Below, in pieces: positions 31,201 to 42,704 of a stretch of DNA of 64,000 bases; within the stretch, counting starts at the first letter, position 1; each line of letters begins with the position of its first letter. Source of the DNA: Allolobophora icterica (lineage: Eukaryota > Annelida > Clitellata > Crassiclitellata > Lumbricidae); contig OY744615.1 of assembly GCA_963556255.1 (NCBI GenBank), positions 13,306,998-13,370,997 of the forward strand, read 5' to 3'. The translations under genes and the position numbers were made by a program. A model generated the notes under the pieces. The model made no database searches. It was given only the letters and a program-made list of their open reading frames with translations, and had not been told where the DNA came from.

Positions 31201-31597
31201 TTATGCCTGAGGTAAATATAAGATCTCGGGACTTAAAACGACTTCGGGGAATTGTTTTAATGTCTGGTTTGGTAATGACTCGTCAAGTTCTGGCATGGAA
31301 AAAGTGCTTCGAAAGGCGACTGCATTAAATCGTTGGATCATAATTGAGAGGCGCTGGATAAGATAGCATGTTTCTCTAGGGTCTCCAGATTCGTGGGTGA
31401 GAAGGCGTCCAAGCTCCGTGATAAAAGCAAGCTCAGCGTTATTAATAGGGTTCAGAGTTTCGAAGATCAGCGGAACAAATTGATGCTGCAGCAGGAGCGA
31501 GTTGTATTTGGATATTTTCCTGGATGCCGCTTCGAGAACAAAAGCAACCTGTTGGATAAGTGATTTATCCCAGTGTGATAATGAAATAATAAAATAC
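31201..31597 (-). pseudogene. ORF remnant of probable retroelement origin
   Basis: A 139-residue minus frame contains FVPLIFETLNPINNAELAFI, then GDPRETCYLIQRLSIMIQRF. I associate this text with C-terminal regions of reverse-transcriptase ORFs in invertebrate genomes, from memory only. The first residues of the frame lie in the adjacent hairpin, so the true start is not seen. Confidence 0.4.
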
Positions 31598-31665
31598 CCT
31601 TCAGAATAACAGTGGACCAAGTCCTTATATAATCCTATATACTTGGTCCACTGTTATTCTGAAGG
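31598..31665. repeat. perfect hairpin, 25-bp arms, 18-base loop
   Basis: 31598-31622 and 31641-31665 are exact reverse complements (arms start CCTTCAGAATAACAG). The loop is AT-rich (CCTTATATAATCCTATAT). No mismatch, so it arose recently or is maintained. Confidence 0.95.
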
Positions 31666-31913
31666 TTGTTAATTTAAATTATTATAAGACTGTGGTCTGA
31701 GTGTTCTGTTTTACTCTCCTCGCTTCAGCGCTGCCGCATAGCCATGAACTGTGCGTTGCCGTTGGTTTGCACTTTGCTAAGCATGGAAGATTGGAGACCG
31801 CGGGTTGCTGCAGCAGAAGCCAAGAACGCCCAACGTATGCCAAGTCCACCATCTTTGACTGCATGGAAGAGAATCCTGGAATCCTGGAATCACTGACTGG
31901 ACTGTGAGAGAAG

Positions 31914-31964
<51 letters not shown>

Positions 31965-32101
31965 TTTTATTTTTTTATTTTTATTTTTTTGCCGCCCGAG
32001 GTGTGACCCTCAGGCTCTTAGAGATTGAGTAGGTGCGTGGTTAAAATGGTTTACTGTGCCTCGTCCTCCCCCATTTGTGCGAATGTGCCCGTGAACGCAA
32101 C
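31666..32101. other. unassigned sequence with an (ATT)n block
   Basis: (ATT)n at about 31916-31965 followed by T-rich sequence. A GCCGCCCGAGGTGTGACCCT block at 31990 resembles 55803 (CGCCCGAGG), hinting at a shared SINE-like tail. Confidence 0.4.
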
Positions 32102-32503
<402 letters not shown>

Positions 32504-33654
32504 TTGTGACTTGTGCTTCAAACTTAATTACTTGCGACTTCTCTAGTTGCCATTAACCTTTTCCGGTGGACCTGCCGCCGTCCAGCCTGATTAAAATGTA
32601 CGCAAGTCCTCTTAAAATGTTTTATTTTCGATAGAAGACACAAATTAGAAGTGGAATCGACAGACGACAGACTGACTGACAGGTAGTCGGAAACGTAGGC
32701 ATTTAGAGCCATCTGAAGATACACAGGGTAAGAGGCAGAGGCATATGGAGTGAGAGACATCGCAGTTTGCAATATTCAAGGCATACATGCGACAATCTTT
32801 TGACTGACACTTGAATCATTTAACTGTTGATAATTTGAAAGTTGCACTGAAATCTCTTTGCATACAAATTCATGGAAAGAGAATTTTCTTTGACGTTAGA
32901 TCTAAGTAACCGATGACATCTGCAATATATTAATAGCATCAATCGCGTAGAATAGCTGCGCCAAGTTCGGTAAAATGTCCATTTTGGAGAAAATCTTCAG
33001 TTAAGACCATGAAATCAATTACCAAGAACTGTCCAGGTGTTGATAACTGTACCCAGTATACCTTTTTCGTTCTCAAATTATTCGTTAGAAAGCGTCAGCG
33101 TTTACTGTATCATAGCATAAAACATCGATACCATGAAAGCCCAGTATATAATTTATGTATATATATGCATTTACATATACATGTAAATATATGCAATTTA
33201 TTCAGCTCATATAATTGCATATATATATATTACATCTGCGATTGTTGGCATAGCACCGGCATAAGTCAAAGAACTTTGTATTCTAGTTATAGGGCCTAAG
33301 TCAGCCTGGTCGCTTGGTCGCTCTCCTTTCCAAAAAGATTCGCAGGTTCATCGCTTCCGCACATAGCTATAGGAACGCATCGGACTATTACGTGTATCGG
33401 ACTTTCCTCTTGAAACAATCTTATTTTTATATATAAATACTGTTTCAATCGAATGAGCTCAACACACATTCTCTGGTTACTTGCATACATCAATTTGATA
33501 GCCATGCAAGTATAGCCCTTTGGGAGGTTGCGGAGAGGCGTTATATCAACGATTTATTAGGCCTACATTTACATATTATATGGAGCATTTTCACAAACGT
33601 GTGTAGTCGGGCTATGTAATATTTAGTTAGTTGCTGTTTACCGACGCTGTGTCA

Positions 33655-33659
<5 letters not shown>
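32504..33659. other. no gene seen
   Basis: Unassigned AT-rich sequence without a supported feature. Confidence 0.5.

Positions 33660-33691
<32 letters not shown>
33660..33691. repeat. TA microsatellite
   Basis: (TA)16. Confidence 0.9.
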
Positions 33692-33693
<2 letters not shown>

Positions 33694-33770
33694 GCCCTCC
33701 TCCTTCATCCTGGCTTGTGACTAGCATTGCACGATTCCAGGCAGAGGCGGAGTTATAATGAACGCTAGCG

Positions 33771-33773
<3 letters not shown>

Positions 33774-33802
<29 letters not shown>

Positions 33803-34090
33803 AGAGTCTTATATAGTGCCCCTTCAAGGTTATCTACTCAGGAGCGCTCCCAGTCCAACCCCGGTCAAACAAGACAGTTTTCAGGCAAGAGTGGAACAGA
33901 GAAGAGCAATCAATCGGGGTCAGGCGCAGCGCTACCGGGAGCCCATTCCAGGTCGCTGGGCCACAGACAGAGACGGCACGGTGTTGCCGGATAGCAGTCC
34001 GTGCGCGGGGGACAAGGAGCTCAGCCTGCGCTGCAGAGCGAAGTAAACTACGACGCTGGACACTGTGGACAGCCACAGTGGGTGGCAATA
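33774..34090 (-). mobile_element. 5'-truncated CR1-like LINE with (AAT)n tail
   Basis: The minus frame 34088-33834 ends in ELLVPRARTAIRQHRAVSVC, GPATWNGLPVALR and FHSCLKTVLFDRGW, a well-preserved CR1-like ORF2 C-terminus. It is followed by GGGGCACTATATAAGACTCTG and then (TAA)n, 33774-33802 on this strand. Only the last ~300 bp of the LINE are present. Confidence 0.8.
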
Positions 34091-34404
34091 TGTCATGGAT
34101 GTGCAGATGTCATAGACAACTGACACAGTCATTGAACCGAATTGAGCCAATCTGATTCGAAGGCTGTTGACCTGAGTCCAAATACAATGAGTTCAGGTCT
34201 TATGTATACGTAACTGGACGTCAGAAGAATATTGTTGCGTGTCGCCGTCCAGTCACTGAAGATGTCGCTGCTGAAGATGAGGCAAATAATTGGACAGAAG
34301 AAGACGATGTCCCAGACAGATGAAACCAAATTAACAGCTGAGTATCATTAGGAAAGAGACGCCGACAGAGATTGAATGACCTTAATTTAAACACATCCAG
34401 GCTT
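34091..34404. other. no gene seen
   Basis: Unassigned. Confidence 0.5.
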
Positions 34405-34565
34405 ACGGGGGACGCGGTGTTGTAGTGGCATGTTCGGTGCCTTGTACCGGAGGGTTGCAGTTTCGAATGCGCCTCGAGCCGCTACGTAGCGACCCAGTGC
34501 CATCGATGTTCTTCGTATGGTCGTGTGCACTTCTGAACTTTGTAAGGAGGGCAATATCAAAATAC
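34405..34565 (+). mobile_element. tRNA-headed SINE
   Basis: GGGGGACGCGGTGTTGTAGT then GGCATG resembles a pol III A box. GGGTTGCAGTTTCGAATGCG resembles a B box about 35 bases on. The sequence runs into the TTGTA pentamer array. The head does not fold as a proper tRNA, so it is a SINE and not a gene. Confidence 0.55.
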
Positions 34566-34610
34566 AGTTGTATTGTATTGTATTGTATTGTACTGTATTG
34601 TATATTGTAT
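34564..34610. repeat. TTGTA pentamer microsatellite shared by two tail-to-tail elements
   Basis: TTGTA units lie between the 3' ends of a plus-strand SINE and a minus-strand LINE. Confidence 0.8.
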
Positions 34611-34870
34611 CTAAACATTTATAAAGCGCCTCTCACAGTATTCGCTAATCAGAGCCGCTCCCAGTGCGAAAGACCCAGTGAATAGAAAGTGGTTTTAAGA
34701 CAGCGGAAAGAGGCACTTGGGCCACCAGCTAATAAAGAGGCACGTGTCACTGGATGGAGTTGATTCCATAGAGCAGGACCAATGCAAGAAAAGGCTCGAG
34801 TTTTGGCCATAGTGGTCTTGGCTCGTGGTACAAGAAGATCATGGCGATTAAGCGATCGCAATGGACGGAG
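34611..34870 (-). mobile_element. 5'-truncated CR1-like LINE with (TACAA)n tail
   Basis: The minus frame 34861-34649 reads DLLVPRAKTTMAKTRAFSCI, GPALWNQLHPVTRA and FRCLKTTFYSLGLSHWERL, a CR1-like ORF2 C-terminus. It is followed by GAGAGGCGCTTTATAAATG and TACAA repeats. Confidence 0.8.
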
Positions 34871-34899
34871 GGAAGTAGCTGAAACTGGCAGACGTAGGC

Positions 34900-35075
34900 T
34901 ATTGTATCTATTTGTATCTATATATCTATATATGGATTTGGTACGGTTATATATATATTATATATATAGTATATGTGTGTGTGAGTGTAGGTGGGTGGTG
35001 TGTACAACTCCACAGTAAGACTTATGTATGTATATATATATATGTATATATATAGCCTATATATATATATATATT
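34900..35075. repeat. TA/TATC-rich microsatellite patches
   Basis: TATATCTATATATGG and several (TA)n runs with a GTGTGTGAGTGTAGGTGGGTGG patch (34975-35000). Confidence 0.8.
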
Positions 35076-35713
35076 GAAAGGGTTACTTTAGTATAAATGG
35101 CATAGATACGTGTAGAATTTCACGCTTGACTCTAGCGCACCAAAAATCGCTCCCAAGTGACCTCTGCGCACGCTACTCCCTGCAGGTTCAGCCACTAATA
35201 CGCGGTTTATGACGTGGTTTATGACGTAGTTTATGACATCAGGCTTCCGAGCGTTTCGGAGTAATTTCATTGGGCCGTATCTCGTTTGTCCGACGCCTTG
35301 TGGAACAGGAGGAAATCTGAAGCTATAGCACAAAGTCGAACAAAGGAAAGGAGTGAATTATGGTCGGTGATCAGTAATTCTCCCACTGCGACGATATCTT
35401 TCATTGATGCGCAATGGTTTCGAAACAGCAGATCTGCCTTAAGTACAGTCGTTTCATCGAAAGATTCCGCTACAGACGGACCGAACGGGTTCAGAGGTCA
35501 TCGCGGGTGTACTTGGGGTCACTGGGTTTGGCAGATACATGACGACGTGCAAGAGCATTTATATGCACCGCAGAGGTATCGTAGGGGATTATAATTGTTA
35601 TTGTTATTATTATTACTATGCAGCTATTGAAAGCTACTATCTAACGACCAAGCAATGACCGCGCAAGTGTGTGTCGATTGCGCAACGTCCACAAACAGTA
35701 ACCAACCGTCACA
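35076..35713. other. no gene seen
   Basis: GACGTGGTTTATGACGTAGTTTATGAC at 35210-35240 is a short direct repeat. No gene. Confidence 0.5.
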
Positions 35714-36020
35714 GGAAAACTTCTCTAAGGGGCTTAAGTACCATTTGGAGTGGCCTCATGGGAAGTCCGAATCTGCCTGAAGTCAGTCCAGCCGACAAGG
35801 AAACTTGAGGTCATGTGGACACTTAAGACAAAATAATTGGATCCAATGACAGGGGTTGAAAATGTGAAAGTTACGAACGGCCTATAATTATGGTCAAGAG
35901 AAAATTGCTTATCCAGCCAAAATGTAATAGGTATACGGTAGATTGGGGTAGAATACTGTGGAAGGATCGAACCCGTACTCTCCGCGTTACAAGGCGAGCG
36001 CACTAACCAATCGGCTGTCA
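35714..36020 (-). mobile_element. tRNA-headed SINE, minus strand (copy 1)
   Basis: On the minus strand a pol III-like head (A box TTGGTTAGTGCGCTCG near 36000, B box GGGTTCGATCC near 35966) precedes a ~245-base body. The body recurs without the head at 36268-36505. Confidence 0.7.
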
Positions 36021-36267
36021 CATTCCACAACAGTCGGGCATGCAAGGATATGACGAAGTGAAATTCTATTTATTGGCTCACGCACAGCACTTGACGAAAT
36101 GGATGGGTCGTAACAGCCAGCAGACGACTCCAACCTCTTAAGAACCATCAACGGGCGAGGAAGATAGGAAAAAGAAAACCGTGAATGATAAAGATGGAGA
36201 GGCTGAACGAAAGCGGTCCAGTATGTATCCATGTATGTTCGTACATCAATTTTTATATAGCATAGTT

Positions 36268-36505
36268 GGAAAACTTCTCTAAGGGGCTTAAGTGCCATTA
36301 GGAGTGGCCTCATTGGAAGTCCGAATCTGCCCGAAGCCAGTGCAGCCGACAAGAAAACTTTAGGTCATGTGGACACTTAAGACAAAATTGATGGATCCAA
36401 TATAAAGGGCTTGAAAATGTGAAAGATGCGAACGGCCTTTATGGATAAGAGAAAATTACTTATCCAACCAAAATGTACACGCGTATTTATACGGTAGAAT
36501 ACTGT
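36268..36505 (-). repeat. second copy of the SINE body
   Basis: Matches 35714-35960 at offset about 554, with shared words AACTTCTCTAAGGGGCTTAA and GGTCATGTGGACACTTAAGA, and scattered substitutions. No tRNA-like head on its right side. Confidence 0.85.
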
Positions 36506-36889
36506 ATAATATGGTAGTTTTAGTCATTCGAACATTCAGGGCAAGACTTGAGGATATAGTGACCTGTTAAGGCTAGGGATAGTCAGAGCATTCTGACATC
36601 AAAAGAGTTGCTTAATACGCTCACAGTTATTTCCGGCATAAGAAGAAAGCCGAGGAACACAACGGAGCAAGAAAAATGTTGGACAATTTTATTCACCGAT
36701 ATTTATACGAGAATGAAATTGACAGGTATACACAGATATGCGATGGCTGCTGTCCTGTATATAACTTCGCTGGTAGGGGGTAACTCTAGCGAGTTCTACT
36801 CCCATAACCATTTACACCAGTGCCCCTTCCACATTCAACGAAATATCACCATTCCATACTAACTCTACCCATAGCGTCTCTTCCCTCCG
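36506..36889. other. no gene seen
   Basis: Unassigned. Confidence 0.5.
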
Positions 36890-37115
36890 AAGAAGGTTCC
36901 TGTTGGTACTGGGCTTCCCTACGACGATACGAGCACATCGTGCGTTCTCGTGCATTGGACCATCCTCCTGGAACCATTAAACATCGCACTATTTCGTCAC
37001 AGACGGCTCAAGTCTACATTTTAAGCCATCTTAAGACGCACCTCTTTATATCTTCTAGATTGCCATGTTATGCGCCATTTTGATATTCTGAAGAGGCGCT
37101 TTACAGTCAGATACA
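36890..37115 (+). pseudogene. CR1-like LINE 3' end
   Basis: A plus frame gives AQVYILSHLKTHLFISSRLP ('FK..LKTHLF' of ORF2) followed by GAAGAGGCGCTTTACAG at 37091-37107. Confidence 0.65.
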
Positions 37116-37475
37116 TACATATACACACAAGGTTCAGGATTGGCCGCTTCCTAATGACAGGCTATATACACTGTAAAGCTCAATCCATGAATCTGACTCT
37201 CTCTTCCGCGATGGGGTCGCCGTGCGAGAAATGTTCTTAAGATGGTCTTCTCTCAGTTCATTTCGTTCTCCAGCAATAGTCGTTACCCTTTCGTGTGCCT
37301 TCTATACAATTGCCTGTCATTGGATACGTAAAATTGTTTATCGATCGCTCTAGATGTGCTCGCTGCGTGGGGATAATCTTCTATTCCACTGTTTTATTTC
37401 TCGATAATGTTCAGACAAATCGTCAACTTTCCCATATAAGATATTCGTAGAATTCGATTTTACTATACTTGCCTC
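37116..37475. other. no gene seen
   Basis: Probably upstream, unreadable parts of the next LINE fragment. Confidence 0.35.
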
Positions 37476-37740
37476 AAACTGTCTTGGTTCAATTGACAAA
37501 TTGTCTGGTTCCAGCCGGCTGGATTATTGTAACTCACTTCTCACTGGCGTCACTACGAGTGATTTTCATAATCTATAATGGATGAAGATTCTTTTGCTAG
37601 AGCCATAACAAAGACCACTAAATACCAACATATCAAACCCACTTTGCTTTCATTGCACTTAAAATTGAAATGTATCTCATTGTCTCTTTATCTTAAAAAT
37701 GATATCATTGTCTACAAAATCAAAAAATGAGAAAGCCTAT
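37476..37740 (+). pseudogene. CR1-like reverse transcriptase fragment
   Basis: A frame reads SSRLDYCNSLLTGVTTSDFH, the standard text of the thumb region of CR1-like RT. Shifted frames around 37600-37680 continue with ITKTTKYQHIKPTLLSLH. Stops are frequent. Confidence 0.75.
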
Positions 37741-38111
37741 CTCTGTTCCGTATTCACCCCCCATATAAGCAGATCCACGGATATTCCAAATCTTGCAGGG
37801 TTAGTCGATATGGAATTTAGATGTATCGGTTAATCTCCTTGTATGGCTATTTTAAGCTATTTGGTCACTTTTAAGGGTGTGGAGTCTGTGGCCTTTAGCT
37901 AGGATCATAAACCGTCTGAATTCATGCAAGGGATATCGCGTGCGTGTCCTTCCTGGGCTTCTCACAGCCTCTTATCTTTCCGATTACATTTAGAAGAAGC
38001 CAGTGTTGCTTCAAAAGAGATAAAGACATAGAGAGAGAGAGATAGACAGATGCACACACATACACACAGAGAATAACGAGGACGTTCGACGTTTCCAATT
38101 TTTTCACCTAA
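37741..38111. other. no gene seen
   Basis: Unassigned; contains a short GA/CA-rich patch (38025-38070). Confidence 0.5.
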
Positions 38112-38320
38112 ATGTACTTCTTATCTTCTTCTGCTTTTTGTTCCGCTACCACCTTTGCTTTTCTTTTTCTTTGCCGCCTTCTTATTGTTTTTGCTTCTAC
38201 TTTTTCTGTTCTCATTCCTCCTCCTCCTCCTTCTCCTCCTCCTCCTCCTCCTCCTCCTCCTCCTAATTCTTTTTCTACTTCCTCTCCTCCTCCTCCTCTT
38301 CCTCTTCTTCTTCACTGTAT
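38112..38320. repeat. TCC/TTC pyrimidine tract
   Basis: CTCCTC and CTTCTT repeats; frames read as poly-Pro, poly-Leu or poly-Arg. Confidence 0.9.
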
Positions 38321-38555
38321 GTTTCTCTGTACTCATATATGTATGTGTGTAGGCCTATAGATCTGGAGTTTTGTCGAGCGCATTTTAAGAGCCCTTCAAA
38401 ATCGCTATAAACATGGCTGTCCAAGTGATCTGAACAGGTGAAAAAAAGGAACAGCTCGTACGTTGAACTACTACGTTCACCGTAAGATTTTTCCAAAGGA
38501 AGAGACCAACGTTCAAGAGTGCACGGTGTTGTACTTGTTAGTGTACGAAAGCGAT

Positions 38556-39085
38556 AGACTAGAATAGCTCAATGGACAGCTGAACGAAGTGACTGGTATA
38601 CCCACTGGGTTGCAACCGGTACGAACAGCTTTCGTGTGTGTGATGGGTCGGAGCCAACCAACGAAGTCCGGTCAAGGAGGAGGATCTTGTATCTGAGACT
38701 GTCCTCGATAGGAAACCAGTGTTATCTCTCATACATGCTAGCATGTGAGATGATTGATCAGATTGACCATTTATCGGGTAGGACAGTTCAGGACGGACTG
38801 AAGCTGAAGTCTTCTCTATTTTGACAAGTCTACCACGACGGAATAGGAAGTTCCAGGGACATTATGAGGAAGGAATGAGGAGAGGTCGTTGCAATACTGG
38901 TGCACCTATTCTGACGACATAAACGGAGGTATAACCTGCAGAGTGATATTACTTGGTCAGCCACTGATATTCTTCAAAATATTTGTCTTACTTTTCTATT
39001 CACACGGGGCTCCTCGCACTGGGAGCGCCTCTTATTGGTTGTGCTGCAAGAGGCGCTTTGTAAATTCGTAAATAAAATACAAAAA
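38556..39085 (+). mobile_element. tRNA-headed SINE/LINE-tail composite
   Basis: AGAATAGCTCAATGGACAGC looks like an A box and ACTGGGTTGCAACCGGTACG like a B box. The far end carries CAAGAGGCGCTTTGTAAATTC (39045-39065), the LINE 3' motif. Whether one or two insertions are present is unclear. Confidence 0.5.
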
Positions 39086-39600
39086 TGCAAAAATATTTCA
39101 CTTCTCCTCCTTGCCCTTTGTCTACTTCTTTCTCCTACTCTTCGTCATCATCTTCTACTTTCCGAAGTCACTGAGTGCAGTGACGCAGGTGGCACTGCGT
39201 TCATCCAGCACTGATGTGCTTACCTGTAACTCGTTACCTGGAGGATTACAAGGTATGCGAGCAAAGATGTGAAGATTCGGATGCGCTATGTCAGAGCAAG
39301 CTCAAAGGAGTTTCCAAAGAGCTGTTCAAAGGTGGCGCATTATATATGAGAATCTTTCGCCTCGGCTGGAGCGAGTAATTATCAAAGGGAATAACAGAAT
39401 TTCTGCTTAAAAATCAATGAGAAAGGGAAAGTAAAAGGCAGGCCGTACTGACTTTGACTTCTCGTTCCTGTGGCTTGTTCTTAATTTTGCGATCACAGCG
39501 TAAGGAGCCAAACACGGCATATTCTGCCAATGACGATCTACTTCCAGTTGAGAATGGAATTATTTTAGTAGCGCATATATTTTTGCACGTATTGTTCAAT
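39086..39600. other. no gene seen
   Basis: Unassigned. Confidence 0.5.
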
Positions 39601-39784
39601 ATACAGCGTGGATATATATATCAGTGATATGTATGATATACATGTGCGCTGCGGTTACGAGTATAATCATGCATAGTGGAGGCGGTTCGACCCAGGTATA
39701 CCTCAGGGAATGTTCTCGTTAAATACGAACCCAATCTCTCAATTATTGAGCCGCGATTGACAGGTGACTAGGCACTGAATCGAT

Positions 39785-39971
39785 ATACACACACACACAT
39801 GCCCACATACATATCTCATATGCACAAACGCAATATACACTACATGTCACATCTTGTGTATATACATACATCCCCATATAGATCACATAAATGTCACTGC
39901 TTCTATATATACATATATATAGAACCTTCTGTATATATATATTATATATATTATATATATACAGAAGGTTC
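39785..39971. repeat. CA/TA microsatellites ending in a 50-bp hairpin
   Basis: ATACACACACACAC and TATATACAT runs. At 39922-39971 GAACCTTCTGTATATATATA faces its inverted copy. Confidence 0.85.
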
Positions 39972-40429
39972 GATACGATTGGCCGGGGGCCACGCCTCGA
40001 CATCCGCCTGACATGACAAACGTATTCTCGCGATATTAGTCTGGCATCGGGAGATCTTGTAAGTCTCGCGCCTCATTTGCAAGACCTTGATGACGACTTC
40101 CGTCTGGATGACGTTGTCTGCCTGCCTGCCTGCCCCTCTCTTTGTGTCGCTGTGTGTATATGTCAATGTCTACATGAGGCGCAAAGTTTGACAGCTTGTG
40201 ACACAGGGTACAGATGGATTGGAGCTCCCTTTGTATGAAGGCCACTGACCTTCCACAATTATAGAATTCATCATTTGACCCAAGTCACATATTAGCGAGA
40301 AAATAAACCATCTCTATTATTAACACAGGAAAATGTTGAAAGTGTTTAAGGTGCCACACTTATCAGTGTACGGTGAATATAAACGAAGACGGACATATAT
40401 AGAACATCTTCAATTTAATCTTTATTTAA
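39972..40429. other. no gene seen
   Basis: Contains CTGCCTGCCTGCCTGCC (40119-40135). No gene. Confidence 0.5.
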
Positions 40430-40780
40430 CCTAGGGGTTAGCGAGCTGGACTGTCAACCGAGAGAGGTCGGGGTTCAAACCTCCGTTATGACGAAATATT
40501 TGTTTTAGTACTTCGGCTCCAAATGCGTCCCCCATCCAACTCAGCCATGAGGAGTACACTTGCCTTACCCTGTATGTGGGATGATCAAGCGGCAAGGGAG
40601 AGGGCTGGCCATCCGCCCTCATATGCCGAGACCAGGAAAAATGAAGTCGCTAACGCTTCATACCCAAGGATGCCTCTCGGGCTTAACTAAAGGACTGTTT
40701 GCACATAGGACTCGCCCAAGGTCAGTAAGTATCACTAAGTCATATTCTGAGGTACGAGACAAGTCTATGCAAGCTGACTA
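40430..40780 (+). mobile_element. probable tRNA-headed SINE
   Basis: GGGGTTAGCGAGCTGGACTG (A-box-like) and GGGGTTCAAACCTCC (B-box-like, 40469-40483) are spaced as in a tRNA. The arms do not close into a cloverleaf. The body has no ORF. Confidence 0.5.
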
Positions 40781-41038
40781 GTTCCGAGTCGTTACATCGA
40801 ATTCGCTTAGCAGACGAGAAACCGCAATCGTTCGAATCAGACCCAGCGCGCCACCGAATAGACGCAGCGCCGTCTGGTGGTCTGTTAGGAAGATTTAAGA
40901 AACAACATCAGCAAAATGAAACAAAATCATACGCGACACAATTTATTTCAAATCACTACAGAAGTTACCAGATTCCTTAATCGGATTTATAGCTGCCATT
41001 TGTACTGTAAGACCATGCAAAAGACAGTTTAATCACGT

Positions 41039-41209
41039 CAGGGTGGGAATTGTCGGGGGTGGGGTTCAACCCCCTAGTCTTTCTTAGGATCCCCCTGTTA
41101 AGTCTTCTTGCACACCCCAGGGCATTTTTGAATTTTCTCAACAAAGGAATTGCTTTGATTTTGATTCGAATCTCCCCCTCCCCGTATTTATTCTGTAATT
41201 CCCACACTG
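41039..41209 (+). mobile_element. hAT-type MITE, family 2, copy A (171 bp)
   Basis: Begins CAGGGTGGGAATTGT and ends GTAATTCCCACACTG. Flanks AATCACGT and AATCAGGT agree at 7 of 8 bases. Confidence 0.85.
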
Positions 41210-41667
41210 AATCAGGTACAGTTTACGACCCGTATTGGGATCGAACTCATAACCATCGCGTTATTAGTAAGTCATCCTAGCTCAATGCCACTCGATGCAA
41301 ACCATCACCTGCTACTACTCAGACTGTGAATGACCTGCATGATTGCATTCGTTGTATTTTAATTAACATAATTATTTAACTAATTATAGTTTTTATAATC
41401 ACCAGATTAGGTGAACGAACTAAACCAACTGCCCAGACACACATAACGTGCACAGCATTTTTCTATTAACAGGCTCAATTAAAGCTGCTGCAAAAATAAT
41501 TAAACAAAATAATGTGACTGACATCTATCCGGACAGTTTTCACTTTATGTCTATTTTAATCATCCATGAAAGCCTTTATTTTGCAACAAACTTTATAACT
41601 TTATAACTTGTGTTGAACTCACGGGCTTTCTCGGTCGATGGCTCAAAGTTTTAGAATTAATTGATTG
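41210..41667. other. no gene seen
   Basis: AT-rich spacer between two related MITEs. Confidence 0.5.
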
Positions 41668-42019
41668 CAGTGTGGGAATTGTATAAAAAAGACACGGAGG
41701 GTTGAACAGTTTTTCCTATTTTGCAAACTGATGTCAACGAAATTTGAAAGCAGCTGGTTTCAACGCTAGCAGTTTTGCAAGTCAGACTCGAATGAAAATC
41801 AATTCCTTTGTTGAGAAAATTCAAAATGCATCCATGATAGGCCTACACCATGTAAATGCTTTCTCTTTGTCAGAGACTCAGAGTCAAATAATGCTAAATC
41901 ACACTAGCACAAATGAGGGAGTAGTAAACGACCCCCTGGTGTGTGCATTGAAGACTTAACTGGGTGTCTTAAGAAAGACTAGGAAGTTGAACCCAAAACC
42001 CCAGACAATTCCCACCCTG
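41668..42019 (-). mobile_element. hAT-type MITE, family 2, copy B (352 bp, opposite orientation)
   Basis: Ends CAGTGTGGGAATTG and CAATTCCCACCCTG. Its right ~100 bases are the reverse complement of the left part of copy A (GGTTCAAC...CCTAGTCTTTCTTA). Flanks ATTGATTG and ATTAATTG agree at 7 of 8 bases. Confidence 0.85.
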
Positions 42020-42027
42020 ATTAATTG

Positions 42028-42680
42028 TCCAATTCAGTTCGTTCCGTCAATGCTTTGTTGTCATTCGGGACCAAACTCAAGACTCGTCTCTTTCAACTCG
42101 CATTCCCGCTCTATCCATGCTTCTGGTTCCTCTGATCTAGGCCCTATTGGATTTCAACCTCGCTTTTCCAATGGATTAGGATTGTTGACTGCGGCTTCAC
42201 TCTGAGCGTCGACCGTCCTAGATATCATGATAACAGGGATATAGAAGTCATTTGATTGCGATATCATGACACAATGATAAAATATGAATTAATTTAAGGA
42301 GTTGCCTTTTTTCTTTTCCGTGTCTTATTACTTCTTTCTTGTCTGTATTCATTTCTTTTCGTGCTCTAAAACCAATTTAACCTGTTCCTGTTTATGTGCA
42401 TCAAATGTGGCTTCAGGTGAAGCTTCGTGCCGAAGAAGATAATGTGAATGTAAATTGCAATGTTAAGTAATGCATAGGCCTAGTGTTAAACGATGCATAT
42501 GATAAGTTCAGTAAATTAGTGTAATGTTAAGTAATGTAAAGTGCAATGTCAAGTAATGCAAAGACAAGGTTAAATAATAGAAGGCATAATGTTAAATAAT
42601 GAAAGTATAATCTTAAGCAATGAGATTTAGAGCGCGTTCTAGTCGGTCCTTGAAAGCTTCAAAAGGCGCTACACAGCGGC
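42028..42680 (+). pseudogene. CR1-like LINE 3' end
   Basis: A frame reads NSVRSVNALLSFGTKLKTRL, matching the NSFRSVNALMSLRSEFKTRL end of the minus-strand copy at 27.3 kb. The 3' end near 42670 carries AAAAGGCGCTACAC. A short TAAGTAATG-rich stretch (42460-42620) separates them. Confidence 0.7.
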
Positions 42681-42704
42681 TACATCAATAATCAATTCTT
42701 TAAA

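Noticed and set aside
35960..36015. Functional tRNA gene on the minus strand
   Set aside because: A and B boxes are readable but stems do not close well and a repeated SINE body follows.
40430..40500. Functional tRNA gene
   Set aside because: Good B box but no closed acceptor or anticodon stem; better explained as a SINE head.
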